Below, piece after piece: positions 53,673 through 63,844 of a DNA stretch of 64,000 nucleotides. Below the pieces are notes generated by a model, which had not been told where the DNA came from, searched no databases, and was given only the letters and a program-made list of their open reading frames with translations. How positions within the stretch are numbered: the first letter of the stretch is position 1; every line of letters begins with the position of its first letter. Origin of the DNA: G965267335 sp965267335 (GTDB lineage Bacteria > Bacteroidota > Bacteroidia > Cytophagales > JAAEPT01). The position numbers were made by a program, and so were the translations under genes. The stretch spans positions 4,092,001 through 4,156,000 of the forward strand of contig OZ253953.1 in assembly GCA_965267335.1 (NCBI GenBank). The letters are read 5' to 3'.

Positions 53673-55832
53673 ATGAAATCAAATATCATTACAATACTGT
53701 GTTTGGTAGGGTTGGTTTACCCAACTTTTGCACAGTACAATCAAACATTTAAAGTAACTGACAACGAAACCAGCAAGCCAATCCCTGGTGTTGTCGGTGG
53801 TATCCCTCAAACAAATATCGGTGGATTAAGCACTGCCAATGGAGTCATTGGCATGAATAAAATACCAGAAGGCACTCATACTTTCACTTTCAATTGTACC
53901 GGATATAAAGAGTTAAAAAAAGAAATGAGTATCCCCTCAGGTAAAGACACTATTTATATCAAATTAACTCCCCTTGAACATCAAATGAATGAAATCGTTA
54001 TAGAGATTACCCGTACCGGAAGAAGTATTGAAGACATTCCTACACGTGTTGAGATAATTGGCGGTGAAGAGCTCGGAGAAAAGGCTGTCATGAATTCATC
54101 CAACATTTCAATGTTTCTGAAAGAAAGCACAGGCATACAAGTGCAGCAGACTTCAGCCACATCGGGAAACAAAAGCATCCGAATACAAGGACTGGATGGG
54201 CGCTATACTCAAATGGTGAAAGATGGGTTCCCCTTGTTCGGTGGCTTTTCAGGTGGACTCAGTATCATGCAAATTCCACCGCTTGATTTGGAACGGGTTG
54301 AAGTCATTAAAGGAAGTAGTTCAACGCTCTATGGGGGTGGAGCGATAGCAGGGGTGGTCAATCTCATCTCAAAAAAGCCATCATCTGACAGAAATATTGA
54401 ACTTATGGTAGACCAGACTTCTGCGCTAAAGACAACCATAAATACATTTTACAGCCAGCAAAAAGGAAAGCTAGGCTGGACACTATACAACTCCGCCAAC
54501 TACCAAAAAGTATACGATGTAGATGGTGATCACTTCTCGGAGCTCCCACTGACAAAAGGACTCAGCATCAACCCGAGCCTTTTCTTTTATCCTGATGAAA
54601 GCTCGGACTTACGTTTGACCATTAATACTATTTTTGAAGACCGAACCGGAGGAGACATCAGGGCTGTTGAAGGAAGTCCGGATAGCGACCATACTTATTA
54701 TGAACAGACCAATACGAACCGATACTCTTATCAGCTTACCTATAACAAGTGGTTTTCAAATGAAGGTCATCTGAATATTAAGAATAGCCTTGCCAGCTAT
54801 AACCGAAGTGTAAACGTACCCAACTATGAGTTTTCAGGCACACAAGTTCTGGGTTTTTCAGAGGTAAGCTATTCTAAATTGAAAGATAATTCCGAATGGT
54901 TGATAGGTGGTAATCTCTATACCGATTCATTCAATGAAACAAGCTCATCCGACTCTCTACAACGGGATTACAACAATGAGACGGCCGGACTCTTTGCCCA
55001 ATACAACAAGGACCTTGGGACTTCATTCGTTTTAGAAGCAGGCCTGCGTGGTGACTATAATTTAAATTTTGACGGATTTCTTTTGCCAAGAGTCTCCTTA
55101 CTATATAAAATCAGTGATCACGTTTCATCAAGAATCGGAGGTGGATACGGGTATAAAATCCCCACAATCTTTATGGAAGACACGGAAAGGAGAAACTACG
55201 AAGGAGTGAACCCGATTGACAATTCTGCTACCGAAGCAGAGCAATCGAAGGGAATGAACTTTGATGTAAACTTCAAAAAGAAATGGGATAACGGTATCGG
55301 TATTTCGTTTAATCAATTGTTTTTCCTGACAGAACTACAAAATGCTCTTTTACTGAATGAAGTCAACACGGGGTCTTATAGCCTGGCAAACTCACAAAGT
55401 GTTTTGGTCACCAGAGGGTTTGAAAGTAATTTGAAATTGACATACAAACACTTCAAACTGTTTACCAATTACGCTTTTATATCAGCTATTCAGGCGGGAA
55501 ATCAAAAAGCGATAACACCAAAACATAATATAGGAACCGTATTGGTCTATGAGGAAGAAGACAAATGGAGAATAGGTTATGAACTATATTTTACCGGTGG
55601 GCAATACTTAAGCGACATGACAAAAACCAATGATTACCTTGAGATGGGACTGATGATTATGCGTACCTGGGAAAAGATGAGTCTGTATATCAATTTTGAG
55701 AATTTCACAGACACACGTCAATCTCAGTATGAGACGGTTTCCATACCACCTCATAACAACCCTGGTTTTAGACAGATTTGGGCTCCCACTGAAGGCCGAA
55801 TAATCAATGGCGGGATTATCCTGAGGTTGTAA
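53673..55832 (+). CDS. TonB-dependent receptor of the copper locus
   Basis: 719 residues. Signal peptide (cleavage near TFAQ), a carboxypeptidase-regulatory-like domain at about 24-100, a plug domain (NISMFLKESTGIQVQQTSA, IRIQGLDGRYTQMVKDGFP, STLYGGGAIAGVVNLISKKP) and a beta-barrel ending in a hydrophobic C-terminus (IINGGIILRL). This group often travels with DUF6660 and copper genes in Bacteroidota and may import or sense a copper chelate. The gene is 65 bp from DUF6660 and 56 bp before the ATPase. Ligand uncertain. Confidence 0.85.
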   Translation: MKSNIITILCLVGLVYPTFAQYNQTFKVTDNETSKPIPGVVGGIPQTNIGGLSTANGVIGMNKIPEGTHTFTFNCTGYKELKKEMSIPSGKDTIYIKLTPLEHQMNEIVIEITRTGRSIEDIPTRVEIIGGEELGEKAVMNSSNISMFLKESTGIQVQQTSATSGNKSIRIQGLDGRYTQMVKDGFPLFGGFSGGLSIMQIPPLDLERVEVIKGSSSTLYGGGAIAGVVNLISKKPSSDRNIELMVDQTSALKTTINTFYSQQKGKLGWTLYNSANYQKVYDVDGDHFSELPLTKGLSINPSLFFYPDESSDLRLTINTIFEDRTGGDIRAVEGSPDSDHTYYEQTNTNRYSYQLTYNKWFSNEGHLNIKNSLASYNRSVNVPNYEFSGTQVLGFSEVSYSKLKDNSEWLIGGNLYTDSFNETSSSDSLQRDYNNETAGLFAQYNKDLGTSFVLEAGLRGDYNLNFDGFLLPRVSLLYKISDHVSSRIGGGYGYKIPTIFMEDTERRNYEGVNPIDNSATEAEQSKGMNFDVNFKKKWDNGIGISFNQLFFLTELQNALLLNEVNTGSYSLANSQSVLVTRGFESNLKLTYKHFKLFTNYAFISAIQAGNQKAITPKHNIGTVLVYEEEDKWRIGYELYFTGGQYLSDMTKTNDYLEMGLMIMRTWEKMSLYINFENFTDTRQSQYETVSIPPHNNPGFRQIWAPTEGRIINGGIILRL

Positions 55833-55888
55833 ATGGCTTTTGTCAGTTTACCAAAACAGCAAACCAATTAATATTGTTACTCTAAAAC

Positions 55889-58102
55889 ATGGCTGAAGTA
55901 CAAGAAACATACAAAGTATCGGGAATGACCTGCGCCTCCTGTGCATCAAGTATTGAGTCATATCTCAAACCCATTGATGGTGTCGATGCCGTAAGTGCAA
56001 ACTATGCTAATCAATCGGTGGACTTAAAATATGATCCGGAAAAAGTTTCAATAGAGCAACTTCAGGGTAAGGCCAAAGAAATTGGCTATGAAATTATAGT
56101 AGATAGTTCAGGAGATACATTTGAGAAAAAGGAAACTAACAGGCTCAAAATTCTAAAGATCAGACTGGTCTTCTCGGCTATTTTCTCCATTCCAATATTC
56201 GTTATTGCCATGTTTTTTATGGGCAAAGTCCCCTACGAAAACTGGATTATGATGGGACTTTCCGTACCAGTATTAACCTGGACAGGATCAGAGTTCTTTA
56301 CCATTGCCTGGAGGAAGTTAAAGCGCTTCTCTGCTAATATGGATACCCTGGTAGCCTTAAGTACTGGCGTAGCTTTTCTTTTCAGTGTATTCAATACAGT
56401 CTATCCGGAATACTTTCTGAAACGTAACATGATGCCACATGTATACTACGAATCTGCTGTAGTCATCATCACTCTAATTCTTCTCGGCAGATACCTTGAG
56501 GAAAGAGCCAAAAGTAAAACTTCATTCGCGATTAAGAAGTTGATGGGGTTACAGCCAAAGAAAGTAACCGTGATCAGAAATGGGGAAGAACAAACTATTG
56601 ATGTCGATGATATCATTGTAGGCGAATTAATTATCCTCCGGCCAGGCGACAAAGTCCCGGTAGATGGAAAAGTAAAAAAAGGCGAATCCTACATTGATGA
56701 AAGTATGATTACCGGTGAACCTATTCCCGTTGCAAAAAAGAAGTCGGATAAGGTTTTTTCCGGAACCATAAACCAAAAAGGAACACTAAGAATTCTGGCC
56801 AACAAAGTAGGAAAAGATACCTTACTATCGCAAATCATACACCTTGTCGAACAGGCTCAAGCCAGTAAGCCAACGATTCAAAAACTAGCCGATAAGATTG
56901 CCGGGGTCTTTGTGCCCATCGTAATACTATTGGCTGCTTTGACATTTTCAATTTGGCTACTCTGGGGCCCTGAACCGCAGCTCACCTTTGCCATTCTAAC
57001 TACTATTACGGTTTTGATTATAGCATGCCCCTGTGCACTAGGGCTCGCAACACCTACTGCTCTCATGGTTGGTATTGGTAAAGCAGCTCAGAATGGCATT
57101 CTTATCAAAGATGCCCAGGCCCTGGAAACAGCTCATCGAATCGATGCTCTTATTTTGGATAAAACCGGTACGATTACAGCCGGGAAACCTGAGGTTACTG
57201 ACCTTATCTGGATTGATGGAGTGGATGAATCTGAATGCCAAAAATCGCTGTTCGCCATCGAGTCTGCTTCCGAACATCCTATTGCGGAAGCCATATGTAA
57301 ATACTTCAAGACTAAAGGTATTCAGCCTACGATATTAGACTCTTTTGATAGTATCACAGGAATGGGCGCAGAGGCAAAAATTGAAAATAAGCAATGGCGT
57401 GTCGGCAATTTGAAACTAATGAGGCGGCATAATGTCAACCTGCCAGAAAAGCTACTGGCACAATCAGAAAAACTAAAATCAGAGGCCAAAACTGTCATCT
57501 TCGTAAGTAAAGAAACCGCTGCAATGGGGATATTAGCAGTCGCTGACCAGATTAAAGATGAATCCATAACCGCGATCCGGCAAATTAAGAACATGGGCAT
57601 AGAAGTTCATATGCTCACCGGTGATAACGAAAAAACTGCCGAAGTCATCGCACACCAGGCAGGAATTGATAAAGTTATGGCCAATGTCATGCCATCAGAC
57701 AAAGGTGACTTTGTAAAAAAACTGCAGGAAGAAGGAAAAATCGTGGCTATGGCCGGTGATGGTATCAATGACTCTCATGCCCTGGCGCAGGCAGATGTTG
57801 GCTTTGCCATGGGGAGTGGAACTGACATAGCTATGGAAAGCGCTAGCATAACTCTAATGCACTCCAACCTACAGCAAATCGCTTTAGGAATAAAAATATC
57901 GAAAGCTACAATGGTAATGATTAAGCAAAACCTATTTTGGGCATTCTTTTATAATATAATTGCCATTCCTGTAGCTGCAGGGGTTTTATACCCCATCTCA
58001 GATTTTTTACTAAACCCTATGATCGCGGGAGGAGCCATGTCATTAAGCTCAATCAGCGTATTAACCAACAGTCTAAGACTAAAACAGAAAAAAATCCAAT
58101 AA
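55889..58102 (+). CDS. copA: Copper-exporting P1B-type ATPase
   Basis: 737 residues. One N-terminal heavy-metal domain with GMTCASC (Cys15, Cys18), then eight membrane segments, the CPC motif (Cys380-Pro-Cys382 in ACPCALGLATP), phosphorylation Asp424 (DKTGT), the TGEP and SEHPIAEAI motifs, and AGDGIND. The YN in FFYNIIAIP and the MSLSS in the last segments mark the P1B-1 (Cu+) subclass. It pumps Cu+ from the cytoplasm to the periplasm, supplied by the CopZ-like protein encoded directly after it (1-bp gap). Confidence 0.95.
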   Translation: MAEVQETYKVSGMTCASCASSIESYLKPIDGVDAVSANYANQSVDLKYDPEKVSIEQLQGKAKEIGYEIIVDSSGDTFEKKETNRLKILKIRLVFSAIFSIPIFVIAMFFMGKVPYENWIMMGLSVPVLTWTGSEFFTIAWRKLKRFSANMDTLVALSTGVAFLFSVFNTVYPEYFLKRNMMPHVYYESAVVIITLILLGRYLEERAKSKTSFAIKKLMGLQPKKVTVIRNGEEQTIDVDDIIVGELIILRPGDKVPVDGKVKKGESYIDESMITGEPIPVAKKKSDKVFSGTINQKGTLRILANKVGKDTLLSQIIHLVEQAQASKPTIQKLADKIAGVFVPIVILLAALTFSIWLLWGPEPQLTFAILTTITVLIIACPCALGLATPTALMVGIGKAAQNGILIKDAQALETAHRIDALILDKTGTITAGKPEVTDLIWIDGVDESECQKSLFAIESASEHPIAEAICKYFKTKGIQPTILDSFDSITGMGAEAKIENKQWRVGNLKLMRRHNVNLPEKLLAQSEKLKSEAKTVIFVSKETAAMGILAVADQIKDESITAIRQIKNMGIEVHMLTGDNEKTAEVIAHQAGIDKVMANVMPSDKGDFVKKLQEEGKIVAMAGDGINDSHALAQADVGFAMGSGTDIAMESASITLMHSNLQQIALGIKISKATMVMIKQNLFWAFFYNIIAIPVAAGVLYPISDFLLNPMIAGGAMSLSSISVLTNSLRLKQKKIQ

Positions 58103-58103
58103 A

Positions 58104-58313
58104 ATGAAAACACTAAAATTTAAAACCAATATCAATTGTAACAACTGTGTAATGTCTGTCACTCCTTTTCTTAATGAACTCGATAACATTGAAAACTGGA
58201 AAGTTGATATTGACAGTCCGGATAAAACCCTGGAAATTACTATTGATGACGATGACGAAGAATCTGTTATTGATGCTGTAAAGGAAGCCGGTTACACTAT
58301 CGAACCCGCTTAA
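58104..58313 (+). CDS. copZ: CopZ-like heavy-metal-associated chaperone
   Basis: A 69-residue ferredoxin-like HMA domain with the metal site NCNNC (Cys12, Cys15) and a strongly acidic C-terminal half (DDDDEE). It carries Cu+ to the ATPase encoded one base upstream. No signal peptide, hence cytoplasmic. The site CNNC differs from the usual CxxC with small residues, but both metal ligands are intact. Confidence 0.88.
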   Translation: MKTLKFKTNINCNNCVMSVTPFLNELDNIENWKVDIDSPDKTLEITIDDDDEESVIDAVKEAGYTIEPA

Positions 58314-58387
58314 CATCAAATGTTAACGGACTGTTAAACTGACTAAAATCATATTGTTTATTCGCCAATAATACTATTTTAGTGTTA

Positions 58388-58801
58388 ATGCTTAGGAAAG
58401 TGTTGTCCATATCGCTAACCGTTTTACTTCTGACAGGTAGTATGAATTTTACCTTTGCAACACACTACTGTGGTGGGCATGCAGTAAAATCAAAGCTAAC
58501 TTTCGGTAATGAGCAATTAGACTGTGGGATGTATAAAAACACCCCTCCATGTAATTATGGGGCAAATTCTATAAAAGCAAAAAGTTGCTGTGAAAACGAC
58601 TATATATCTTTTGAGCTCGCCAATGACTATCAAAAGGAAGTTATCAACTTTGAGCTAAGCACTGAGTTTATCTTCGCTTTTGTTTACACTCACGTTGAAG
58701 TACGTTTTGCTACAAAGAACCACTTCGTTGCTCAGGAAGATAATTCTCCCCCTCCTTTAATCGAAAAACGACAAATTCTCTTCCAATCCTTCCTTATTTG
58801 A
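58388..58801 (+). CDS. HYC_CC_PP family exported protein
   Basis: 137 residues from ATG at 58388 (a GTG at 58382 adds two). A signal peptide, then the family-naming motif: His26-Tyr27-Cys28 in THYCGGH, Cys67-Cys68 in SCCEN, and Pro121-123 near the end, with other cysteines at 46 and 55. Function unknown; such proteins occur beside copper and heavy-metal efflux genes in Bacteroidota. Metal binding is inferred. It is separated from cusA by 89 bp that hold a nested inverted repeat. Confidence 0.82.
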   Translation: MLRKVLSISLTVLLLTGSMNFTFATHYCGGHAVKSKLTFGNEQLDCGMYKNTPPCNYGANSIKAKSCCENDYISFELANDYQKEVINFELSTEFIFAFVYTHVEVRFATKNHFVAQEDNSPPPLIEKRQILFQSFLI

Positions 58802-58888
58802 TTTGCTGATTTTTGACGTGTAATCATGTCGACTTGTCTTGGACAAGAGTATTCGATACATCAAAAATTTTATGATTAGCAAATCAAA
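58797..58888 (+). promoter_or_regulatory. Nested inverted repeat directly before cusA
   Basis: Outer arms TTTGATTTGCTGAT (58797-58810) and ATTAGCAAATCAAA (58875-58888) match at 13 of 14 positions. Inside lies a perfect hairpin, CTTGTC-TTG-GACAAG (58833-58847). The right arm ends 2 bp before the cusA ATG, so folding would cover the ribosome entry region. It could be a translational switch, an operator or an old recombination scar. Confidence 0.5.
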
Positions 58889-58890
58889 CT

Positions 58891-61800
58891 ATGCTTAATA
58901 GAATAATAAAGTACTTTCTTGACAATAAATTAGTCACACTACTTTTAATAGTTCTCTTTGTGGCTTGGGGATTAGTAACATCCCCATTCGGCCTGACTGA
59001 CGGCAAGGCAGGATGGAAAACAGATATTCTTCCATCTGACCCCGTGCCCGTTGATGCCATTCCTGATATAGGAGAGAATCAGCAAATTGTATTCACCAAG
59101 TGGATGGGTAGGTCACCACAGGATATTGAAGACCAAATCACTTATCCTTTAACTACTACATTACTTGGTATTCCTGGAGTAAAGTCTATTCGTAGTTCAT
59201 CCATCTTCGGATTATCAAGTATCTACATCATTTTCGATGAATCGGTAGATTTTTATTGGTCACGTTCGAGAATATTAGAAAAACTCAACTCTTTACCTTC
59301 AGGACTTTTACCTGATGGTGTGCAACCTGCTTTGGGTCCTGATGCTACTGCTCTGGGTCAGGTATACTGGTATACTCTTGAAGGAAGAGATAAAGACGGG
59401 AATCCTACAGGTGGTTGGGACTTACACGAAATAAGAACTATTCAGGATTTTTATGTAAAGTACGGACTCAATGCTGTTGAAGGTGTTTCAGAAGTAGCTT
59501 CAATTGGTGGATTTGTTCAGGAATATCAAATTGATGTGAATCCTGATGCTCTTAAAAGCTACAACATCCCATTGCACAAAGTGATGATGGCGGTGAAGAA
59601 CTCGAATAAGGATGTTGGGGCAAAAACCATTGAAATAAATCAGGCTGAATACCTTGTTCGTGGCTTGGGTTATATCAAGTCTATTGAAGATATCGAGAAA
59701 GCTGTGGTTTCGGTGAATGACAATGTGCCAATTAGAATAATGGATATTGGTGTTGTTTCACTCGGTCCAGCTACAAGGCGAGGATTATTAGATAAGGACG
59801 GTGCTGAAGTGGTTGGCGGTGTTGTTGTTGCTCGATATGGAGCTAACCCGTTAGAAGTTATCAATAATGTGAAAGCAAAAATCAACGAGCTTTCATCAGG
59901 TCTTCCAAAGAAAGTACTATCGAACGGAGTTGAAAGTCAATTGACCATAGTTCCATTCTATGACAGAACACAATTGATACACGAGACACTTGGTACATTA
60001 GAAGAGGCATTGCTTTTGGAAATCCTGATTACCATACTAGTAGTGATAGTGATGGTACTTAATCTAAGAGCATCCATTCTCATTTCTAGTTTATTACCTC
60101 TTGCTGTACTCATGGTTTTTATTGCCATGCGATACTTTCATGTAGATGCAAACATTGTAGCTCTTTCAGGGATAGCTATCGCCATTGGGACAATGATAGA
60201 CCTTGGGATTGTGTTGTCAGAGAATGTGATAAAACACATCAAAGAAGCACCAAAGACTCAAAAGCTGAAAGAAACCATATACAATGCTTCTGCTGAGGTA
60301 AGTTCTGCTATTGTTACCGCAGTGGCTACTACTATTGTGAGTTTCGTGCCTGTCTTTACCATGGAAGCTGCTGAAGGGAAGCTTTTCCGACCATTGGCAT
60401 ATACAAAAACCTTTGCACTTCTAGCAGCATTGATTGTTGCTCTTATCATTCTTCCAACTATAGCAAATTGGTTCTTTGGGATTAAAATCAATAAAAACGC
60501 AAGAGGAAAAGCATTCAATGCCTTGCTAATCATACTTGGTTTAGCTTCTTGTATTTGGGTGTCACTTTGGTGTGGTTTAACATTGATTGCCTTTGGAGCA
60601 GCATGGTTTGTACAGGAGTATAGCCGAAAGAAAAATTGGATAACCAACAACTTAGCCGTTGTCATATCTACTCTTTCCATTACTTGGTTACTAGCAAACT
60701 ATTGGATGCCACTAGGAGCAGGGAAATCAGTTGTTTCCAATTTCATATTTGTAGTTCTTATCATAGGAAGCATATTGGGTTCATTTGCTTTGCTTGAATA
60801 CTTCTACGAATCTATTCTTCGATTCTGTCTTCGCTTCAAGTGGCTCTTCCTTATTCTTCCTGCCACAGTAATCTATTTCGGTTATACCATTTGGCAATCG
60901 ACAGGAAAAGAATTCATGCCTTCATTGAATGAAGGAAGCTTTCTGCTCATGCCTACCTCAATGCCTCATGCAGGTATGGAGCAAAATAAAAAGGTGGTTC
61001 AACAATTAGATATGCTACTAGCCAACATTCCTGAAGTGGAATTAGCAGTGGGTAAAATGGGAAGAGCAGAAACAGCACTAGACCCTGCACCAATCTCCAT
61101 GTATGAAAACATCATTAATTATAAACCCGAATATGCACTCAATAAAAAAGGTCATCGTCAACGCTTTAAAGTGGATGATAAAGGTAAGTTCATTCTTCTT
61201 TCGGGTGATACGCTCACTAATGAAGAAGCGTTGTTGCAAGGTGTAACAGCAGAGAATTTAACAATGGATGGCTCAGGTCAATACTTTAGAAATTGGCGTG
61301 AAGCGATAAAATCCCCCGATGATATATGGAATGAGATAGTAAAAGTCACCAATATCCCAGGGGTAACTTCTGCTCCTAAACTTCAGCCCATCGAAACAAG
61401 ACTTGTCATGCTACAAACAGGTATGAGAGCACCGATGGGTATTAAGGTATACGGTTCTGACTTGAAAACGATTGAAGTGTTTGGGATGCAGTTAGAAGCA
61501 ATTCTGAAAGAAGTTCCATCGGTAAAAAGTGAGGCAGTGTTTGCTGATAGAATTGTGGGCAAACCTTATATACACCTCAATATCAATCGTGATGCCATTG
61601 CTCGATATGGTTTATCCATTGAAGATGTACAACAAACCATTGAGACTGCAATAGGTGGGATGCAAATCACAAGTACAGTAGAAGGAAGAGAACGATTCCC
61701 TGTGCGAGTTCGCTACCCAAGAGAATTGCGTGATGACCCAAGTTCATTAAAGAAAATCTATATCCCCACACCAACAGGAGTACAAGTTCCATTAGGTGAA

Positions 61801-62610
61801 TTAGTTGATATAGAATATGTAAGAGGTCCACAAATGATTAAAAGTGAAAACACCTTTCTTACAGGTTATGTGCTGTTTGATAAAAAGGATGGATTCGCTG
61901 AGGTGGATGTGGTTGAAGAAGCTCAGAAATACATCCAAGGTAAAATTGATGCGGGTGAATTGATTGTGCCTTCAGGGGTGAACTACAAGTTTTCGGGTAG
62001 TTACGAAAATCAAATCAGAGCAGAGAAACGATTAGCCATCATTGTTCCTCTTGTGCTCATCATCATCTTTCTGATTCTTTATTTCCAATTTAGTTCTATC
62101 ACTACTTCTTTGATGGTCTTTGCAGGAATTGCAATGGCATTTAGTGGAGGCTTCATTGTGATATGGCTATATGGTCAGGATTGGTTTTTTGATTTCTCAA
62201 TGTTTGATACAAACATGAGAGACCTGTTTCAGATTCACACCATCAATTTAAGTGTGGCAGTTTGGGTCGGTTTTATAGCATTATTTGGAATCGCAACCGA
62301 TGATGGAGTACTCATGGGTACTTATCTCGACCAAAGTTTTAAGAACAATAAAACTACGACTGTGACACAAATCCGTGATGCAGTGGTGATAGCAGGTAAA
62401 AGAAGGATAAAACCAGCTGTGATGACATCAGCCACCACAATCATAGCTCTACTACCTGTATTAACATCTTCAGGACGTGGTTCAGATATCATGATACCGA
62501 TGGCAATTCCCGCATTCGGGGGAATGATAGTAGCATCTATCACTTACTTCATTGTTCCCGTCCTATACAGTATCAGAGAGGAAAGAAAAGTTAAAAAGAC
62601 AAAAGCATGA
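58891..62610 (+). CDS. cusA: CusA/CzcA-type RND heavy-metal efflux pump
   Basis: 1,239 residues, about 190 longer than E. coli CusA (1,047). The pump takes Cu+/Ag+ from the periplasm or membrane and drives it out with TolC and an adaptor. The transmembrane segment with GIAIAIGTMIDLGIVLSEN has the CusA-type Asp and Glu. Met residues at the substrate site (PISMYENI, MRAPMGIKVYG) favour copper or silver over zinc. An extra region near residues 531-640 (60481-60810) adds about four hydrophobic segments between TM6 and TM7, and a second insertion enlarges the periplasmic loop near 750-810. Overlaps the TolC gene by 4 bp. Confidence 0.92.
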   Translation: MLNRIIKYFLDNKLVTLLLIVLFVAWGLVTSPFGLTDGKAGWKTDILPSDPVPVDAIPDIGENQQIVFTKWMGRSPQDIEDQITYPLTTTLLGIPGVKSIRSSSIFGLSSIYIIFDESVDFYWSRSRILEKLNSLPSGLLPDGVQPALGPDATALGQVYWYTLEGRDKDGNPTGGWDLHEIRTIQDFYVKYGLNAVEGVSEVASIGGFVQEYQIDVNPDALKSYNIPLHKVMMAVKNSNKDVGAKTIEINQAEYLVRGLGYIKSIEDIEKAVVSVNDNVPIRIMDIGVVSLGPATRRGLLDKDGAEVVGGVVVARYGANPLEVINNVKAKINELSSGLPKKVLSNGVESQLTIVPFYDRTQLIHETLGTLEEALLLEILITILVVIVMVLNLRASILISSLLPLAVLMVFIAMRYFHVDANIVALSGIAIAIGTMIDLGIVLSENVIKHIKEAPKTQKLKETIYNASAEVSSAIVTAVATTIVSFVPVFTMEAAEGKLFRPLAYTKTFALLAALIVALIILPTIANWFFGIKINKNARGKAFNALLIILGLASCIWVSLWCGLTLIAFGAAWFVQEYSRKKNWITNNLAVVISTLSITWLLANYWMPLGAGKSVVSNFIFVVLIIGSILGSFALLEYFYESILRFCLRFKWLFLILPATVIYFGYTIWQSTGKEFMPSLNEGSFLLMPTSMPHAGMEQNKKVVQQLDMLLANIPEVELAVGKMGRAETALDPAPISMYENIINYKPEYALNKKGHRQRFKVDDKGKFILLSGDTLTNEEALLQGVTAENLTMDGSGQYFRNWREAIKSPDDIWNEIVKVTNIPGVTSAPKLQPIETRLVMLQTGMRAPMGIKVYGSDLKTIEVFGMQLEAILKEVPSVKSEAVFADRIVGKPYIHLNINRDAIARYGLSIEDVQQTIETAIGGMQITSTVEGRERFPVRVRYPRELRDDPSSLKKIYIPTPTGVQVPLGELVDIEYVRGPQMIKSENTFLTGYVLFDKKDGFAEVDVVEEAQKYIQGKIDAGELIVPSGVNYKFSGSYENQIRAEKRLAIIVPLVLIIIFLILYFQFSSITTSLMVFAGIAMAFSGGFIVIWLYGQDWFFDFSMFDTNMRDLFQIHTINLSVAVWVGFIALFGIATDDGVLMGTYLDQSFKNNKTTTVTQIRDAVVIAGKRRIKPAVMTSATTIIALLPVLTSSGRGSDIMIPMAIPAFGGMIVASITYFIVPVLYSIREERKVKKTKA

Positions 62611-63842
62611 AAAATACAATAGTCTATATCATCGGTTGTCTATTGATTTTGCCTTTGGGTTTAAAAGCCCAAAGGCTAAATGATTATTTAAAGATAGCCT
62701 CAGAGAATAACCCAAGTTTGAAAGCTTCATTCACTAAGTTTGAAGCTTCATTGACAAGAGTTTCTCAGGTGAATGCATTACCTGACCCTACTTTATCCTT
62801 TGGGGTGTTTGTTAGTCCGATTGAAACACGAGTAGGTGCTCAACGGGCGAGGGTATCCATTAGTCAAATGTTTCCTTGGTTCGGTACACTCAAAGCAAAA
62901 GAGAGCGTAGCGACCTTACAGGCTGAGGCTAAGTATCAGGAATTCTTGAATGAAAAGAACGAACTCTTTTTTAAAGTGAAGAAGGCGTATTACCCCATCT
63001 ATGAAGTCAATAAACAAATTGCATTGATGGAATCTTACTTAGCTATCCTTATTACATACAAGCAGTTGGCTACAACATCTGTTGCAAATGGTAAAGGAGC
63101 AATGACAGACGTTATTCGGGTGGATATCACGATTGAAGATATGAAGACTGATATCCAACTGATGCGAGATAAGCTAACACCTCTGACCACAACTTTCAAT
63201 CGACTACTGAACAGGTCAGATAGTCTTGAAGTCGTAGTTTCTGATTCTCTTTCTTCATTTGATATCGAAGAGCAATACAGACGAGATAGTTTGCTAACAG
63301 CTAACCCAATGATAAAGGCTATGGAAACACAGATTCAAGCAACTGATGCAATGATTGAAGTAGCACATAAGAAAGGGTTTCCACAATTCGGAGTTGGTCT
63401 CGATTATATGTTTATCAGTGAACGGACTGACATGAGTGTACCTGACAATGGAAAGAATGCCGTTATGCCAATGGTCACCATGAGTGTCCCAATCTTCAGA
63501 GGAAAATATAAAGCCTCTGTGGAAGAAGCAGAACTCATGAAAACATCAATGGAATACAAAAAAGAAAACTTGGAAAACAATCTCTTTTCGTCCTATGAAT
63601 CAACATGGTATGAGTTGGATAAAACACAACAGTTAATTGTTCTCTATAACACTCAAATGAAAAAGACGGAGCAGGTAATCAAACTGCTTTACACAGCTTA
63701 CAGCAACTCAGGAAAAGACTTTGAAGAAGTGTTACGGATGCAACAGCAATTGCTGAAGTACCAAATGGCATTAGTAACAGAAAATACTAAGTTTTTCACT
63801 GCACTGGCTCAATTAGATTACATCACCGCTAAAAACGAATAA
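62607..63842 (+). CDS. TolC-family outer-membrane efflux protein
   Basis: 411 residues. Signal peptide (MKNTIVYIIGCLLILPLGLK, cleavage near AQ) and two halves of long amphipathic helices with PDPTLSFG and VSISQMFPWFG near the N-terminus. It should form the trimeric outer-membrane duct for CusA, the CusC role. The start ATG overlaps the cusA stop by 4 bp, so translation is coupled. The next gene begins 2 bp after its stop. Confidence 0.93.
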   Translation: MKNTIVYIIGCLLILPLGLKAQRLNDYLKIASENNPSLKASFTKFEASLTRVSQVNALPDPTLSFGVFVSPIETRVGAQRARVSISQMFPWFGTLKAKESVATLQAEAKYQEFLNEKNELFFKVKKAYYPIYEVNKQIALMESYLAILITYKQLATTSVANGKGAMTDVIRVDITIEDMKTDIQLMRDKLTPLTTTFNRLLNRSDSLEVVVSDSLSSFDIEEQYRRDSLLTANPMIKAMETQIQATDAMIEVAHKKGFPQFGVGLDYMFISERTDMSVPDNGKNAVMPMVTMSVPIFRGKYKASVEEAELMKTSMEYKKENLENNLFSSYESTWYELDKTQQLIVLYNTQMKKTEQVIKLLYTAYSNSGKDFEEVLRMQQQLLKYQMALVTENTKFFTALAQLDYITAKNE

Positions 63843-63844
63843 TC

